Shown: in pieces, positions 1 to 10,673 of the stretch
How the letters are laid out: every line of letters starts with the position of its first letter
How positions within the stretch are numbered: position 1 is the first letter of the stretch
Assembly (NCBI RefSeq): GCF_014189855.1
Contig: NZ_BJFN01000005.1
Location: 1-64,000, forward strand
DNA: 64,000 bases
Reading direction: 5' to 3'
Source: Buttiauxella sp. A111
GTDB lineage: Bacteria > Pseudomonadota > Gammaproteobacteria > Enterobacterales > Enterobacteriaceae
Translations under genes and position numbers: made by a program
The notes under the pieces: generated by a model
Seen by the model: the letters and a program-made list of their open reading frames with translations, nothing else
Told to the model about the DNA's origin: nothing
The model's database searches: none

Positions 1-75
1 CGAGTGCCCACACAGATTGTCTGATAAATTGTTAAAGAGCAGTGAGTTACGCGCTTTCGCTTGCTAACTCGAGGT
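1..75 (-). promoter_or_regulatory. rRNA operon leader with boxA antiterminator
   Basis: Read on the minus strand this is the leader that precedes 16S rRNA in enterobacterial rrn operons. It carries boxA, TGCTCTTTAACA, at 41 to 30. A boxB-like hairpin with arms GAGTTA/TAACTC lies just upstream at 44-70. BoxA recruits NusB/NusE for antitermination of rRNA transcription. The 16S gene itself would start beyond the left edge. In E. coli rrnC occupies the equivalent place next to yieP. Confidence 0.9.
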
Positions 76-80
76 GGCGT

Positions 81-108
81 ATATTACGCTTTCCTCTTTC
101 AGAGTCAA
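81..108 (-). promoter_or_regulatory. rrn promoter P2
   Basis: On the minus strand TTGACT (108-103) and TAATAT (86-81) are separated by 16 bp, the usual spacing of rrn P2 promoters, and stand directly upstream of the boxA leader. Confidence 0.85.
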
Positions 109-179
109 GCGTTTATTTTCGCTTTTCGTCTGACTGACGGGCCGGTTTGTAAGCCGTTGTGCCGTGTCAGTGGAGGCGC

Positions 180-207
180 AGTATAGGGATTTTCTGGAAG
201 CTGACAA
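180..207 (-). promoter_or_regulatory. rrn promoter P1
   Basis: On the minus strand TTGTCA (207-202) and TATACT (185-180) have a 16 bp spacer and are followed by a GC-rich discriminator, as in stringently controlled rrn P1 promoters. An A/T-rich UP-element-like stretch lies upstream at about 215-250. It lies about 100 bp upstream of P2. Together P1 and P2 account for the gene-free stretch 1-358. Confidence 0.85.
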
Positions 208-358
208 GTGTTTATTGCAAAAAGATTACCAAGCGTCTTTTTTTTCGCCAAAAGCACTGTAAAAGGTCTGTAATACGGGATTATTGCTGTTTTAAGCATC
301 AGAAAAGGAGACATGGTGGCATACTCATAATAGAAACAACGCTAAAGGAATTGCTTTT

Positions 359-1057
359 ATGTCTCTCTCTGCCCAACAACTCGCAGCTCAAAAGAATCTT
401 TCCTATGTCCTTGCGGAAAAACTCGCTCAACGCATTCTCAAAGGTGAGTACGAGGCGGGTAGCATCTTGCCTGGTGAAATAGAGTTAGGTGAACTCTTCG
501 GCGTAAGCCGCACGGCGGTAAGGGAAGCAGTAAAGACATTAACAGCAAAAGGTATGGTTTTACCTCGCCCTCGCATCGGTACCCGCGTAATGCCCCGCGC
601 CCACTGGAACTTCCTTGATAAGGAATTGCTCACCTGGTGGATGACAGAAGAGAACTTTAACGATGTGGTGGATTACTTCCTTATTATGCGTAATAGCCTG
701 GAACCACAAGCCTGCGCATTAGCCGCGGTAAATGGTACGCGTGAGCAGAAAGCTACTCTCAACGAGATGATGGCAGAGATGGTTAAATTGAAAGTCTCAT
801 TTGACCGCCAACGCTGGATAGAAGTTGATATGGCCTACCACGAACAAATCTATGCAATGAGTGGTAATCCTTTCCTTGGTTCTTTCGCTAACTTATTCCG
901 TTCTATTTATTACAATTACTTTACTGCTATAACCGACAAAGAAGTTATCAAGCTCGATTTGCACCAGGCAATTGTTGATGCCATTACCTTGGGTGATAGC
1001 CAGGCCGCGTTAGTCGCTGGTCAGACACTATTAAAAGAACCCTTCGAACACGGGTAA
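359..1057 (+). CDS. yieP: GntR-family (FadR/FCD type) transcriptional regulator YieP
   Basis: A 232-residue regulator. Residues about 14-78 form a GntR winged helix-turn-helix (VSRTAVREAVKTL is the recognition region), followed by an all-helical FCD ligand domain. Length and sequence match enterobacterial YieP. The ATG is preceded by AAAGGA. It is followed 42 bp later by hsrA on the same strand, as in E. coli, so the two are probably co-transcribed. The ligand is not evident from sequence. It stands back to back with the rrn promoters. Confidence 0.92.
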   Translation: MSLSAQQLAAQKNLSYVLAEKLAQRILKGEYEAGSILPGEIELGELFGVSRTAVREAVKTLTAKGMVLPRPRIGTRVMPRAHWNFLDKELLTWWMTEENFNDVVDYFLIMRNSLEPQACALAAVNGTREQKATLNEMMAEMVKLKVSFDRQRWIEVDMAYHEQIYAMSGNPFLGSFANLFRSIYYNYFTAITDKEVIKLDLHQAIVDAITLGDSQAALVAGQTLLKEPFEHG

Positions 1058-1099
1058 AGTCTCACGTTCTCCTGCGTGCCTTAAAACATCAGGACAAAA

Positions 1100-2482
1100 A
1101 TGACTAAAACAGCTCGCAGTATGGCCGGGTTACCGTGGATTGCGGCGATGGCTTTCTTTATGCAGGCGCTGGATGCCACGATTCTAAACACCGCATTACC
1201 CGCAATTGCCCATAGCCTGGGCCGTTCGCCGCTCGCAATGCAATCCGCGATAATCAGTTACACCCTTACTGTTGCGATGCTGATCCCCGTCAGCGGCTGG
1301 CTTGCCGATCGCTTTGGCACTCGACGCGTATTTATGGTCGCGGTATCACTCTTTACTCTCGGATCGTTCGCCTGCGCGATGTCCAGTTCGCTCGGTGAGT
1401 TAGTTGTCTTCCGTGTGATACAGGGAATTGGCGGGGCAATGATGATGCCGGTCGCACGTTTAGCGTTATTACGTGCCTATCCACGCAGTGAATTACTCCC
1501 GGTTTTGAATTTCGTGACCATGCCTGGCCTGGTCGGCCCCATCTTAGGCCCACTTCTTGGTGGTGTTTTAGTTACGTGGGCAAGCTGGCACTGGATTTTC
1601 CTCATTAACATACCTATCGGTATTCTCGGGCTAATCTACGCGCGTAAGTACATGCCGAATTTTACGACACCACGTCGCGGGTTCGATATGACTGGCTTTC
1701 TGTTGTTTGGTTTAAGCCTGGTGTGTATTTCGAGTGGAATGGAATTATTCGGCGAGCGCATTGTTGCCAGCTATATAGGTATCCTGATTATCATCAGCGG
1801 GCTGCTTCTATTAACATTCTATATCTGGCACGCACGTCGCCACCCAACGCCACTTATCGCCCTCCCGATGTTCCGCACCAGAACCTTCTCTATCGGTATC
1901 GTTGGGAATCTTGCCTCACGCCTGGGAACTGGCTGCGTCCCCTTCCTTATGCCTTTAATGCTACAAGTCGGTTTTGGCTATTCGGCGTTAATCGCCGGAT
2001 GCATGATGGCACCCACAGCAATGGGCTCACTACTGGCGAAATCGACCGTGACACAGGTATTACGTCGTCTGGGTTACAGAAAAACGTTGGTTGGGGTGAC
2101 TCTGGTTATTGGTTTACTGATTGGCCAATTCTCATTGCAATCGCCGGGAATGGAAGTGTGGTTGCTGATATTGCCACTGTTTATTCTGGGGATGGCGATG
2201 TCGACGCAATTCACCGCCATGAATACCATAACGCTTGCCGATCTCACCGATGAAAACGCCAGTAGCGGCAACAGCGTTCTGGCCGTAACGCAGCAATTGG
2301 CAATTAGTCTTGGGGTAGCAGTGAGTGCAGCGGTGCTCAGGCTGTATGAAGGTATAGAAAGTATTAACACTGTCGAGCAGTTCCACTACACCTTCCTGAC
2401 TATGGGCGCAGTGACGTTAGTTTCAGCTCTGGTGTTCCTGTTGTTACGCCCGAAAGATGGGCGCCACATGATTAAACGCTAG
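1100..2482 (+). CDS. hsrA: MFS multidrug-type transporter HsrA (DHA2 family)
   Basis: A 460-residue integral membrane protein with many hydrophobic segments, probably 14 as in the DHA2 drug:H+ antiporters. It has the DHA motif [11 protein letters not shown] (24-34) in the first helix and the MFS loop motif [11 protein letters not shown] (66-76). It matches enterobacterial HsrA (YieO), a putative inner-membrane exporter of unknown substrate. Its TAG stop shares the tetranucleotide CTAG with the stop codon of rbsR on the other strand. Confidence 0.9.
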   Translation: MTKTARSMAGLPWIAAMAFFMQALDATILNTALPAIAHSLGRSPLAMQSAIISYTLTVAMLIPVSGWLADRFGTRRVFMVAVSLFTLGSFACAMSSSLGELVVFRVIQGIGGAMMMPVARLALLRAYPRSELLPVLNFVTMPGLVGPILGPLLGGVLVTWASWHWIFLINIPIGILGLIYARKYMPNFTTPRRGFDMTGFLLFGLSLVCISSGMELFGERIVASYIGILIIISGLLLLTFYIWHARRHPTPLIALPMFRTRTFSIGIVGNLASRLGTGCVPFLMPLMLQVGFGYSALIAGCMMAPTAMGSLLAKSTVTQVLRRLGYRKTLVGVTLVIGLLIGQFSLQSPGMEVWLLILPLFILGMAMSTQFTAMNTITLADLTDENASSGNSVLAVTQQLAISLGVAVSAAVLRLYEGIESINTVEQFHYTFLTMGAVTLVSALVFLLLRPKDGRHMIKR

Positions 2483-3471
2483 ACTGAACCGCGCTCTACC
2501 AGTTCTGGTGTCAGGAACAGACGCTGTTGTTCCAGAGTGGGTTGCGCCATGCGATGTATCAGAACATCCACGGCCAACTCACCCAACTCATCTTTGGGTT
2601 GATGAATAGTCGTGAGCGGCGGCGTCATATAACGCGCAAGCTCTATATCGTCATAGCCGACAACCGCCATATCCTGCGGAACCTTCAAACCGGCCTGATA
2701 CAACGCCTGATAAGCGCCTACAGCCATCGCATCGTTGCCCGTGAATACCGCATGCGGTGGTTGTTCCAGCGCAAGAAGCGAATTCATGGCCGTGAAACCA
2801 CCCTCGAACTCAAAATCACCGATGATTTCGTAGCCTTCATGGATCGCAAGCCCTGCGCGATTCATTGCATTTCTGTAACCTTCGAGCCGCAACCGCGCAG
2901 GCGTTTTATCCTGCGGCCCCGTAATGCAGGCGATGCGGGTATAGCCATTATCAATAAGATGCTGCGTTGCCCGTTCGCCGCCTAATAAAGAGTTGTCCTG
3001 AATAACATCGCTTTCACCTTCAAACGGCGACCAGTCCATCATCACGGTAGGAATAGAAGGATAACGGCTCATGATATCTGCCGAAGGAAGGTGTGTTTCT
3101 GTGCACAACAGCAACAAACCGTCGACACGTTTTTGCAGCAGTGTCTCCAGATTGCGATTCATGCGCTGCTCATCACCCTCGGTGTTACACAATACCAGGC
3201 TGTAACCGCGCTCAAAGCAACTCCGTTCAACACCACGCACCAGCTCTGAATAAAACGGGTTGCTACTGGCGGTGATTAACATCCCAATAGTGTGCGTTTG
3301 ATTGAGCTTGAGACTGCGCGCCAGCGCAGAAGGCGCATAGTTAAGAGTTTTGATGGCGACATCGACCTTAGCGCGAATAGCATCACTCACGAAACGATCA
3401 TTATTGATAACGTGCGAAACCGTTGAAGTCGAAACTCCCGCCAATTTCGCGACGTCTTTCATGGTGGGCAT
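2479..3471 (-). CDS. rbsR: Ribose operon repressor RbsR (LacI family)
   Basis: A 330-residue LacI-family repressor, the same length as E. coli RbsR. The N-terminal helix-turn-helix ([20 protein letters not shown], 4-23) and the hinge ([10 protein letters not shown]) precede a periplasmic-binding-protein-like core with TGNDAMAVG and VVGYDDIEL. It is the last gene of the rbs operon, 2 bp after rbsK. It is expected to bind the GCGAAACGTTTCGC-type sites upstream of rbsD and to release them with ribose. Confidence 0.96.
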   Translation of the reverse strand: MPTMKDVAKLAGVSTSTVSHVINNDRFVSDAIRAKVDVAIKTLNYAPSALARSLKLNQTHTIGMLITASSNPFYSELVRGVERSCFERGYSLVLCNTEGDEQRMNRNLETLLQKRVDGLLLLCTETHLPSADIMSRYPSIPTVMMDWSPFEGESDVIQDNSLLGGERATQHLIDNGYTRIACITGPQDKTPARLRLEGYRNAMNRAGLAIHEGYEIIGDFEFEGGFTAMNSLLALEQPPHAVFTGNDAMAVGAYQALYQAGLKVPQDMAVVGYDDIELARYMTPPLTTIHQPKDELGELAVDVLIHRMAQPTLEQQRLFLTPELVERGSV

Positions 3472-3473
3472 GA

Positions 3474-4403
3474 TTATCCTTGCTGCTGCAAAAAATCGTC
3501 GATTTCATGACGCCACGGCACGGAAGGTTGTGCACCTTTGCGCGTCACAGCAATAGCGGCGGCCGCATGAGCAAAACGAATCGCATCTGCCATCGGCTTC
3601 TCTTCCAGCAATGCGGTGACTAGCGCACCATTAAAGGTATCGCCTGCGGCAATGGTATCCACTGCTTTAACCTTAAAGCCGGGCACTCGCTGCCCTTTGC
3701 CATTTTCACTCAACCAAACGCCACGGCTGCCCAACGTAATAATGACGGTTTCGATGCCTTTCGCGTGCAATGCCTGAGCAGCAACCGCCGCGTCATCGTC
3801 ATTTTCGATACGAACACCAGTGAGCTTTTCAGCCTCGGTTTCGTTTGGTGTGATCATATCCACCAGCCCGAGCAGCTCATCTGATAGCTCGCAGGCAGGT
3901 GCAGGATTGAGCACAACTTTGGTTTGATTTTGATGGGCAATTTTAGCCGCGGCCAGCACGCTTTCCAGCGGAGACTCAAGCTGCATTAAAAGCACTGAAG
4001 CTTCAGCGATTTTCTGATTCTGTTCCGCCACCAGCGCGGGGGTTAATGCCCCGTTCGCTCCAGCGTGGATACCAATAACGTTTTCCCCAGCACCATTCAC
4101 GAAAATAAGCGCCACGCCGGTTGAAGCACCTTTAATAGTGCTAATCGGGGATGTATCGATTTTGTCACTTGCCAGCTGTTTGCAAACGCGGCTACCGGTG
4201 TCGTCATCGCCAACACAGGCAATAAAAGCAATATCTGCGCCGCTGCGCCCAGCTGCAACAGCCTGATTCGCCCCCTTTCCACCGAACGCCACCTGATACT
4301 CTTGCCCAGTGACGGTTTCACCCGGCGTAGGAAAATGTTCGAGGTTAAGGATATGGTCAGCATTAATGCTGCCCAGGACGACGAGATTGCCTTTAGTTTT
4401 CAT
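3474..4403 (-). CDS. rbsK: Ribokinase
   Basis: A 309-residue PfkB-family kinase that phosphorylates D-ribose to ribose 5-phosphate in the cytoplasm. The N-terminal substrate region GGKGANQA and the C-terminal anion-hole/catalytic motif AAGDTFNGA (catalytic Asp) are present. I place the start at the ATG at 4403 ([16 protein letters not shown]), giving exactly the E. coli length; the frame stays open a further nine codons upstream. A 9-bp hairpin lies between rbsB and this gene. Confidence 0.95.
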   Translation of the reverse strand: MKTKGNLVVLGSINADHILNLEHFPTPGETVTGQEYQVAFGGKGANQAVAAGRSGADIAFIACVGDDDTGSRVCKQLASDKIDTSPISTIKGASTGVALIFVNGAGENVIGIHAGANGALTPALVAEQNQKIAEASVLLMQLESPLESVLAAAKIAHQNQTKVVLNPAPACELSDELLGLVDMITPNETEAEKLTGVRIENDDDAAVAAQALHAKGIETVIITLGSRGVWLSENGKGQRVPGFKVKAVDTIAAGDTFNGALVTALLEEKPMADAIRFAHAAAAIAVTRKGAQPSVPWRHEIDDFLQQQG

Positions 4404-4423
4404 TTTTATCAGTCCAGTTAAGT

Positions 4424-4449
4424 GCGCCACCCAGATTAGTGGGTGGCGC
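4424..4449 (-). other. rbsB-rbsK intergenic stem-loop
   Basis: A perfect 9-bp inverted repeat, GCGCCACCC / GGGTGGCGC, with an 8-nt loop follows the rbsB stop codon. No T-run follows, so it is not an intrinsic terminator. Such 3' hairpins often protect upstream mRNA, which would fit the high level of binding protein compared with the kinase. The seen part is the dyad; the role is inferred. Confidence 0.7.
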
Positions 4450-4475
4450 GATGCCCTGCTTTTCTTAATGTCGTC

Positions 4476-5363
4476 TTATTTAGTAACCAGCTTCAGGTCA
4501 ACTGGGATCTTGGAGTCGACTTTCTCGCCTTTCAATACTTTATCTGCGGTTTCTACACCGATAACACCAATCTGGTCAGCCATCTGTGCAACAGTTGCAC
4601 CCAGTTTGCCGCCTTCTACTGCTTTCACGCCATCAGCGGTGCCATCGAAGCCAACAACCAGAACATCGGATTTACCGGCAGTTTGCAGCGCACGCAGTGC
4701 GCCCAGCGCCATTTCATCGTTCTGAGCAAATACCGCCTGCACATCAGGATGCGCAGTCAGCAGGTTTTGCATAACGTTCAGGCCTTTAGTACGGTCGAAG
4801 TCAGCAGGCTGGCTCGCCAGAACAGTAAATTTATGCGCTGCTGTCGCTTGTTTGAAGCCTTCGCCACGTTCACGCGCAGCTGATGCCCCTGCAATACCTT
4901 GCAGCTCGATAACTTTCGCGCCGTCACCGAGTTTCTTGGCAATGAAGTCACCCGCCATTTTCCCGCCAGCGACGTTATCAGAAGCGATGTGACTGACCAC
5001 GGAGCCCTGATTTGCCATACGGTCGAGCGTAATCACAGGGATTTTAGCCTGATTAGCCATTTTCACTGCATTACCAACTGCATCAGAGTCGGTTGGGTTG
5101 ATAAGCATCAATTTGGTGCCGCGAACGGTCAGGTCCTGCACGTTGGCCAGCTCTTTCGCAGGGTTGTTTTGCGAATCCAGCACGATCAGGTTGTATCCCA
5201 GTTTGTCCGCTTCTTTTTGCGCGCCGTCTTTCAGTGAAACGAAGAACGGGTTATTCAGAGTCGATACAACCAGCGCGATGGTGTCTTTAGCCATCGCGTT
5301 TGCGCTCACGGTGGCGCTCAGTGCAACAGCGGAAACCAGGGTAGCCAGCTTTTTCATATTCAT
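4476..5363 (-). CDS. rbsB: Ribose ABC transporter periplasmic binding protein
   Basis: A 295-residue protein with a signal peptide ending ANAMA before the mature N-terminus KDTIALVV (after residue 25). The rest is a type-I periplasmic sugar-binding fold. It delivers ribose to RbsC/RbsA and to the Trg chemoreceptor in species that have it. It lies 28 bp after rbsC in the operon and before a stable hairpin. Confidence 0.96.
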   Translation of the reverse strand: MNMKKLATLVSAVALSATVSANAMAKDTIALVVSTLNNPFFVSLKDGAQKEADKLGYNLIVLDSQNNPAKELANVQDLTVRGTKLMLINPTDSDAVGNAVKMANQAKIPVITLDRMANQGSVVSHIASDNVAGGKMAGDFIAKKLGDGAKVIELQGIAGASAARERGEGFKQATAAHKFTVLASQPADFDRTKGLNVMQNLLTAHPDVQAVFAQNDEMALGALRALQTAGKSDVLVVGFDGTADGVKAVEGGKLGATVAQMADQIGVIGVETADKVLKGEKVDSKIPVDLKLVTK

Positions 5364-5391
5364 ATTCAGATGTCCTGTAGGGTTATGATTG

Positions 5392-6357
5392 TTACTGCTT
5401 TTTGTTGTCCACCAGCACCGCCAGTAAAATAACCACTGCTTTGACGATCATCTGGTAATAAGAAGAAACACCTAATAAATTCAGTCCATTGTTCAGGAAG
5501 CCGAGGATCAGTGCACCGATCAGCGTCCCGACAATACGCCCTTTACCGCCCGCAAGGCTTGTACCGCCCAGAACTACCGCCGCGATAGCGTCCAGCTCAT
5601 AGCCCGTACCCGCCGTCGGTTGTGCGGAAGAAAGACGCGCCACTTCGATGATCCCAGCCAGAGAGGCCAGCAGACCACACAGTGAATAAACGATAATTTT
5701 GACTTTGTTTACGCTGATGCCAGACAAACGCGTCGCCGCTTCGTTACCACCCAGCGCATAGATATAACGGCCCAGGCGCGTGTGATGCAGCATGTACCAC
5801 GCAGCCAGGAACACAACACCCATAATCCACACGGGTGTAGGGATCCCCAACGGACGGCCAATACCAAACCAGCCAAAGAGATCGGCATTATCAGAAAATC
5901 CGGTGTTTACCGGGCTACCATTGGTGTAAACCATGGTGACACCGCGCAGTAAAAGCATCATGACCAGCGTTGCAATAAACGCCTGCACTCGCCCTTTTGC
6001 CACAATCACCCCTGTCACAGCCCCGATTGCAGCACCTAGCGCCAGCGCACCCGCAACAGCCACCAGCGCATTGACTTCTAAACCCACAATCGAAGCGGCA
6101 ACCGCTCCGGTTAGCGCCAGTAATGAACCGACGGACAGGTCGATCCCGGAAGTCAAAATGACCAGGGTCATCCCCACCGCCATAATGGCGTTCACGGAAG
6201 TTTGCTGCAGGATGTTGAACAGGTTATTTACGGTGAAAAAGTTCGGGCTAAGGCTCGAGACAATCGCAATCAGCACTAACAGAGCGATCAGCGATTTTTG
6301 ATCAAGCAGCCACGCTTTTGTGAACCAGCGACGGGTAGGAATAGACTGGGTACTCAT
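5392..6357 (-). CDS. rbsC: Ribose ABC transporter permease
   Basis: A 321-residue inner-membrane permease of the BPD_transp_2 family, identical in length to E. coli RbsC. It has about ten hydrophobic segments and the EAA-type cytoplasmic loop region around [12 protein letters not shown]. It overlaps rbsA by 4 bp (ATGA), indicating translational coupling with the ATPase. Confidence 0.96.
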   Translation of the reverse strand: MSTQSIPTRRWFTKAWLLDQKSLIALLVLIAIVSSLSPNFFTVNNLFNILQQTSVNAIMAVGMTLVILTSGIDLSVGSLLALTGAVAASIVGLEVNALVAVAGALALGAAIGAVTGVIVAKGRVQAFIATLVMMLLLRGVTMVYTNGSPVNTGFSDNADLFGWFGIGRPLGIPTPVWIMGVVFLAAWYMLHHTRLGRYIYALGGNEAATRLSGISVNKVKIIVYSLCGLLASLAGIIEVARLSSAQPTAGTGYELDAIAAVVLGGTSLAGGKGRIVGTLIGALILGFLNNGLNLLGVSSYYQMIVKAVVILLAVLVDNKKQ

Positions 6358-7868
6358 TTTACAGACTCCTGATTCACACGATTTAGCTTGCCGACGGCCG
6401 CCGCCATTAATATCTCTTGAGTGGCTTCTTCACGGGTAAACTCCCCGCCGAGATGCCCCTCATGCATCACCATAATTCGGTCACTCATACCCAGAACTTC
6501 TGGCATTTCAGACGACACAAGAATGATGCTTAACCCATCGGCTTTGAACTGATTGATTAACTGATAGATTTCTTTTTTCGCCCCGACATCAACGCCGCGC
6601 GTAGGCTCATCAAGAATCAGCACTTTAGGGCGCGTCATCAGACCACGGGCAATCGCGACTTTTTGCTGATTACCGCCAGAAAGCAGGCCGATGGGTTGTT
6701 CCATAGATGGCGTTTTGACATTGAACAGACGGATAAAGTCTTGCACTGCCTGCTGCTCATCTTTGTGTCTCAGGCTGCCGACGTTGTGACTGAAATAGCG
6801 TAGCGCGGTCAGCGACATATTTTCTTTAACCGACATGCCGAGTACCAACCCGTCACGCTTACGGTCTTCAGAGATATAAACAATGCCGTTTGCCAGACCA
6901 TCTTGTGGTGAACGCGTCACCACTTCTCGACCATCAAGCGCCACATAGCCACCGGTACGCGGTAGCGCACCATAGAGCACTTTCATTAATTCGGTGCGAC
7001 CCGCGCCCATCAACCCGGCAACGCCAAGAATTTCACCTTTGCGTAGCGTGAAACTCACGTCATGAACGCCTGGGCCAGAAAGGTTATCGACCCGCAACAG
7101 GATTTCGCCCGGTTGTTTATCAAGACGAGGATATTGATCTTCCAGTTTGCGTCCGACCATCATCTCAATAAGTGTATCTTCGGTCAGCGTCGCCACTTCG
7201 CGTTCGGCAATAAACTGCCCGTCGCGAAAGACGGTCACATCATCGCAAATCTCGAAAATCTCTTTCATACGGTGAGAGATATAAACAATGCCGCGCCCCT
7301 GCGCTTTTAGCTCGCGAATTACGCGGAACAGGGAGTCGGTTTCGGTATCGGTCAGCGCATCGGTCGGTTCATCCATCACGATGACTTTTGATTCAAAGCT
7401 CAGCACCTTGGCGATTTCAACCATTTGCTGATCGCCAATCGACAACTCACCGACCAGGCGCTGGCTGTTGAAGCGCAGATTAAGCTTCGCCAGCAGTTTG
7501 TCCGCCTCGGCGTACATTTTCTTCCAGTCGATTTTGCCGAAACGGCTGACAAATTCGCGCCCCAGGAAAATGTTTTCCGCAATGCTGAGCTGCGGAATCA
7601 GATTGAGCTCCTGGTGAATAATGCCGATGCCCGCTTCCTGTGAGGATTTTGGACCATTAAAAGTCGTTTCTTTCCCCAGCCATAACAGCGAGCCGGCATC
7701 GCGTTGATAGATACCGGTCAGGACTTTCATCATGGTGGATTTGCCAGCGCCGTTCTCTCCCACAAGTGCCATTACGCGACCAGGGTAGACGTTCAACGCT
7801 GCGCCAGAAAGGGCTTTAACGCCAGGGAACGATTTATCGATCCCTTTTAATTGCAGTAAGGGTTCCAT
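6354..7868 (-). CDS. rbsA: Ribose ABC transporter ATP-binding protein (two fused ATPase domains)
   Basis: A 504-residue sugar ABC ATPase with two nucleotide-binding halves. The first has Walker [10 protein letters not shown] (37-45), signature LSIGDQQ and Walker [12 protein letters not shown]. The second has a degenerate Walker A ([10 protein letters not shown]), signature [15 protein letters not shown] and Walker [12 protein letters not shown]. The asymmetry is normal for RbsA/MglA. It powers ribose import together with RbsC and follows rbsD by 7 bp. Confidence 0.96.
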   Translation of the reverse strand: MEPLLQLKGIDKSFPGVKALSGAALNVYPGRVMALVGENGAGKSTMMKVLTGIYQRDAGSLLWLGKETTFNGPKSSQEAGIGIIHQELNLIPQLSIAENIFLGREFVSRFGKIDWKKMYAEADKLLAKLNLRFNSQRLVGELSIGDQQMVEIAKVLSFESKVIVMDEPTDALTDTETDSLFRVIRELKAQGRGIVYISHRMKEIFEICDDVTVFRDGQFIAEREVATLTEDTLIEMMVGRKLEDQYPRLDKQPGEILLRVDNLSGPGVHDVSFTLRKGEILGVAGLMGAGRTELMKVLYGALPRTGGYVALDGREVVTRSPQDGLANGIVYISEDRKRDGLVLGMSVKENMSLTALRYFSHNVGSLRHKDEQQAVQDFIRLFNVKTPSMEQPIGLLSGGNQQKVAIARGLMTRPKVLILDEPTRGVDVGAKKEIYQLINQFKADGLSIILVSSEMPEVLGMSDRIMVMHEGHLGGEFTREEATQEILMAAAVGKLNRVNQESVK

Positions 7869-7875
7869 GCCGGCC

Positions 7876-8295
7876 TCAGAACGTTACGCCAGCACAGAGA
7901 ATGATATTCGCATACGGGGAACACTCCCCGCTGCGAATAACCGCATGAGCATCGGCGGTATGTTGCTTGAACTGCTCATGACTGATGTAACGAATAGAAA
8001 TGGTGTTTCCCTGGTGTTGTTGCAGTTGCTCGATCTGTTTGAGCAACGTTTCGTGGAGCTCTGGATTATGTTGTTGGATTTCCTGAGCAAGGATCGCTGC
8101 TTCAACCTGCATCTCTTGCGTTACGACTTCAACGACCTGCATAAAACTCGGTACGCCGTGAGTCAGAGCCAAATCAATACGCGGTGTATTGCGTGGAATG
8201 GGCAACCCGGCATCGGCAATCACCAGCGTGTCGGTGTGGCCAAGACGGGAAATAACAGACGAGATATCAGCGTTGAGAACAGTGCCTTTCTTCAT
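7876..8295 (-). CDS. rbsD: D-ribose pyranase RbsD
   Basis: A 139-residue protein that interconverts beta-ribopyranose and beta-ribofuranose, supplying the furanose used by ribokinase. It has the conserved His20 in SRLGHTD and the DAGLPIP segment. The first gene of the operon; the ATG is preceded by GTGGAGTAAGAAA. Palindromic operators lie 16 and 97 bp upstream. Confidence 0.95.
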   Translation of the reverse strand: MKKGTVLNADISSVISRLGHTDTLVIADAGLPIPRNTPRIDLALTHGVPSFMQVVEVVTQEMQVEAAILAQEIQQHNPELHETLLKQIEQLQQHQGNTISIRYISHEQFKQHTADAHAVIRSGECSPYANIILCAGVTF

Positions 8296-8310
8296 TTTCT
8301 TACTCCACTA

Positions 8311-8324
8311 GCGAAACGTTTCGC
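8311..8324. promoter_or_regulatory. RbsR-type operator, promoter-proximal
   Basis: The perfect 14-bp palindrome GCGAAACGTTTCGC is centred 22 bp upstream of the rbsD start. It has the classical LacI-family form and matches the known E. coli rbs operator core. Confidence 0.85.
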
Positions 8325-8391
8325 TGATAAGAAGTGTAGGAAATGAAGAGGTGATTAAACAACCATGAAGTTATGAAAATGTGATCGCTAT

Positions 8392-8403
8392 CGAAACGTT
8401 TCG
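8392..8403. promoter_or_regulatory. Second RbsR-type operator, upstream
   Basis: CGAAACGTTTCG repeats the operator core with its centre 80 bp upstream of the first. A CRP-like half site (ATCACA on the minus strand, 8378-8383) lies beside it. Two sites near this spacing would allow a DNA loop across the rbs promoter. Confidence 0.7.
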
Positions 8404-8482
8404 CGCACGCATGACAAACAAGGAAAAATGAGAGCGCGAACATTCACGATATGAACCGCGGAGGGTCGTGATTAGGGGGAAG

Positions 8483-8542
8483 TCTCGGGATTACATTCCT
8501 GGAGGGACGCCAAACCCAGAAGTCACCCTGAGTATCCCGAGA
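8483..8542. other. 60-nt closed-stem element between kup and rbsD
   Basis: TCTCGGGAT at 8483-8491 pairs perfectly with ATCCCGAGA at 8534-8542, enclosing 42 nt that include AGGG/CCCT segments able to pair internally. It is not the kup terminator, which lies next to it. Neither strand has a T-run right after the stem. I do not recognise the family; it may be a small RNA, part of a 3' UTR, or a decayed repeat. Confidence 0.45.
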
Positions 8543-8543
8543 T

Positions 8544-8575
8544 AAAAAAAACGCCCCTTCGATTGAAGAGGCGTT
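8544..8575 (-). terminator. kup terminator
   Basis: On the minus strand AACGCCTCTTC, loop AATC and GAAGGGGCGTT form a strong stem followed by a run of seven T, 5 bp after the kup stop codon. Confidence 0.9.
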
Positions 8576-8579
8576 AGCG

Positions 8580-10448
8580 TTAAATCTCGACCTGAGTCCC
8601 TAGTTCGATAACCCGGTTTGGCGGGATTTCGAATTGGTCAGGCGCTCGCAGGGCGTTGCGTTGCAGTGCGAGGAACAGCTTGCCGCGCAAACGCAGATAC
8701 CACGGACGTTTGCCGATAATCAGCGACTCATGCGACATAAAGAACGATGTCTCCATCATTCGGCAGCTCAGCCCTTCCAAACCGCAACGGTGGAACACCT
8801 CTTCCACATTTGGCGTTTCACGCCAACCGTAGCTTGCGACCACTCGCCAGAAGGTTGGCGACAACTGCTCGATAGAAACACGCTTCACATTATGAACGTA
8901 CGGCGCATCTTCGGTTCGCAGCGTCAGCAATACCACTCGCTCATGTAGCACTTTGTTGTGCTTGAGGTTGTGCAGCATCGCAAAAGGAATCACGTTCAGC
9001 GCGCGGGACATATAAACAGCAGTACCCGGAACACGAACTGGCGGCGATTTTTCCAATGAAGCAATCATCGCTTCCAGTGAATTTCCATGTTCATGCATAC
9101 GACGCAGCAGACGGAAACGCTCGCTTTTCCAGGTCGTCATGATAATGAACATGACCAACGCCAGACAGAGCGGTAACCAACCACCCGAAAAGACTTTTAC
9201 AGCGTTTGCTGAGAACAGCGGAATGTCGATTAACAGGAAGCAAATCCCCATCAGCAACACCGCAATTTTATTCCAGTGCCAGTTTTTACGCGCCACAGTG
9301 CAAGAGAGGATTGAGGTCAGAACCATGGTGCCAGTCACCGCAATTCCGTACGCCGCAGCCAGATTGCTGGAATGTTCAAAGCTAACAATGACAATCACCA
9401 CGGATATATAAAGTATCCAGTTAATTGCTGGAACGTATATCTGCCCGGACTCCATTTCCGAGGTGTGGATGATACGCATCGGCGACAAATATCCCAGACG
9501 TACGGCCTGGCGAGTCAAGGAGAACACACCAGAGATAACGGCCTGAGAAGCGATAACTGTCGCAAGCGTTGCCAGAATCATCAGCGGGATTAACGCCCAG
9601 TCAGGTGCCAGCAAGAAGAATGGGTTCTTGATGGCTTCAGGCGTTTTCAGTAATAACGCTCCCTGGCCGAAGTAATTCAGCACCAGTGAAGGCAGAACGA
9701 CTGAGAACCATGCAATACGAATCGGGAACTTACCGAAGTGCCCCATATCCGCGTACAACGCTTCAACACCCGTAATAGAAAGCACAACCGCACCAAGTGC
9801 AAAGAACGAAACGGATTTATATTCGAGGAAGAAATGCACAGCCCACGCCGGATTCAGCGCCTGCAGCACTTCAGGGTTAGCGATAATACTGCGCGCTCCT
9901 AACACCGCCAGCACCAGGAACCATAGCAGCATAACCGGTGCAAACAGCTTACCCACCATCCCCGTGCCGTGTTTCTGAATCATAAACAGCAACGTCAGTA
10001 CGATGATAGAGAGAGGAACGATGTAAGGGTCGAGAGACGGTGCGGCAATCTCAAGCCCTTCGATGGCCGACATCACCGATATCGCCGGCGTGATGACCAC
10101 CTCGCCATAGAAGAAGCTGCCGCCGATCAATCCCATGATCACCAGCACCGATGTCATTTTTGCCGACGTATTACGCCCAGCCAATGACATTAACGTCAAA
10201 ATACCCCCTTCACCGGCGTTATCAGCACGCATAACAAAAGACAGGTATTTTACAGAAACGACTAAAATCAAAAGCCAGAAAATCAAAGATAAAAAGCCAA
10301 ATACGGCGTCACGTTCAACACCAAATCCAAATTGGCCAGACAGACATTCACGAAGGGTATAAAGCGGGCTAGTACCGATATCGCCGTACACTACCCCAAT
10401 TGCAGCCAGCGTTATTGCAGGCAATGATTGTTTATTATCAGCGCTCAT
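8580..10448 (-). CDS. kup: Low-affinity potassium uptake protein Kup
   Basis: A 622-residue K+:H+ symporter, the same length as E. coli Kup. The first helix carries the conserved [16 protein letters not shown]. About twelve membrane segments span residues 10-430, followed by a cytoplasmic C-terminal domain ending [18 protein letters not shown]. It works at low pH in E. coli. It is monocistronic, diverging from ravA and ending at its own terminator. Confidence 0.97.
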   Translation of the reverse strand: MSADNKQSLPAITLAAIGVVYGDIGTSPLYTLRECLSGQFGFGVERDAVFGFLSLIFWLLILVVSVKYLSFVMRADNAGEGGILTLMSLAGRNTSAKMTSVLVIMGLIGGSFFYGEVVITPAISVMSAIEGLEIAAPSLDPYIVPLSIIVLTLLFMIQKHGTGMVGKLFAPVMLLWFLVLAVLGARSIIANPEVLQALNPAWAVHFFLEYKSVSFFALGAVVLSITGVEALYADMGHFGKFPIRIAWFSVVLPSLVLNYFGQGALLLKTPEAIKNPFFLLAPDWALIPLMILATLATVIASQAVISGVFSLTRQAVRLGYLSPMRIIHTSEMESGQIYVPAINWILYISVVIVIVSFEHSSNLAAAYGIAVTGTMVLTSILSCTVARKNWHWNKIAVLLMGICFLLIDIPLFSANAVKVFSGGWLPLCLALVMFIIMTTWKSERFRLLRRMHEHGNSLEAMIASLEKSPPVRVPGTAVYMSRALNVIPFAMLHNLKHNKVLHERVVLLTLRTEDAPYVHNVKRVSIEQLSPTFWRVVASYGWRETPNVEEVFHRCGLEGLSCRMMETSFFMSHESLIIGKRPWYLRLRGKLFLALQRNALRAPDQFEIPPNRVIELGTQVEI

Positions 10449-10599
10449 AGACTAATCTTTTGTTGGAATCCCGAAAGCGTGTGCTTAATCCCTTGGCCCA
10501 CAAAAAGGCGCACAGTATGCACGATAATGAAGTAAATCGTACCCCTAAATACAACAGGCTTAGCTTATGTCAGGGAAAAAAGAGCCGCTCACCAATCCA

Positions 10600-10628
10600 T
10601 TAACGATAATACAGATGAACGATATACT
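10600..10628 (+). promoter_or_regulatory. Possible ravA promoter
   Basis: TATACT (10623-10628) is preceded by a weak -35 TTAACG with a 17-bp spacer, 45 bp before the ravA start. In E. coli ravA-viaA is sigma-S dependent, which fits a strong -10 with a poor -35. It is inferred from sequence alone. Confidence 0.45.
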
Positions 10629-10673
10629 CGCTTTTTCGCTTAGTGATAACCGCGTAAGGATGCAACGCTAATT

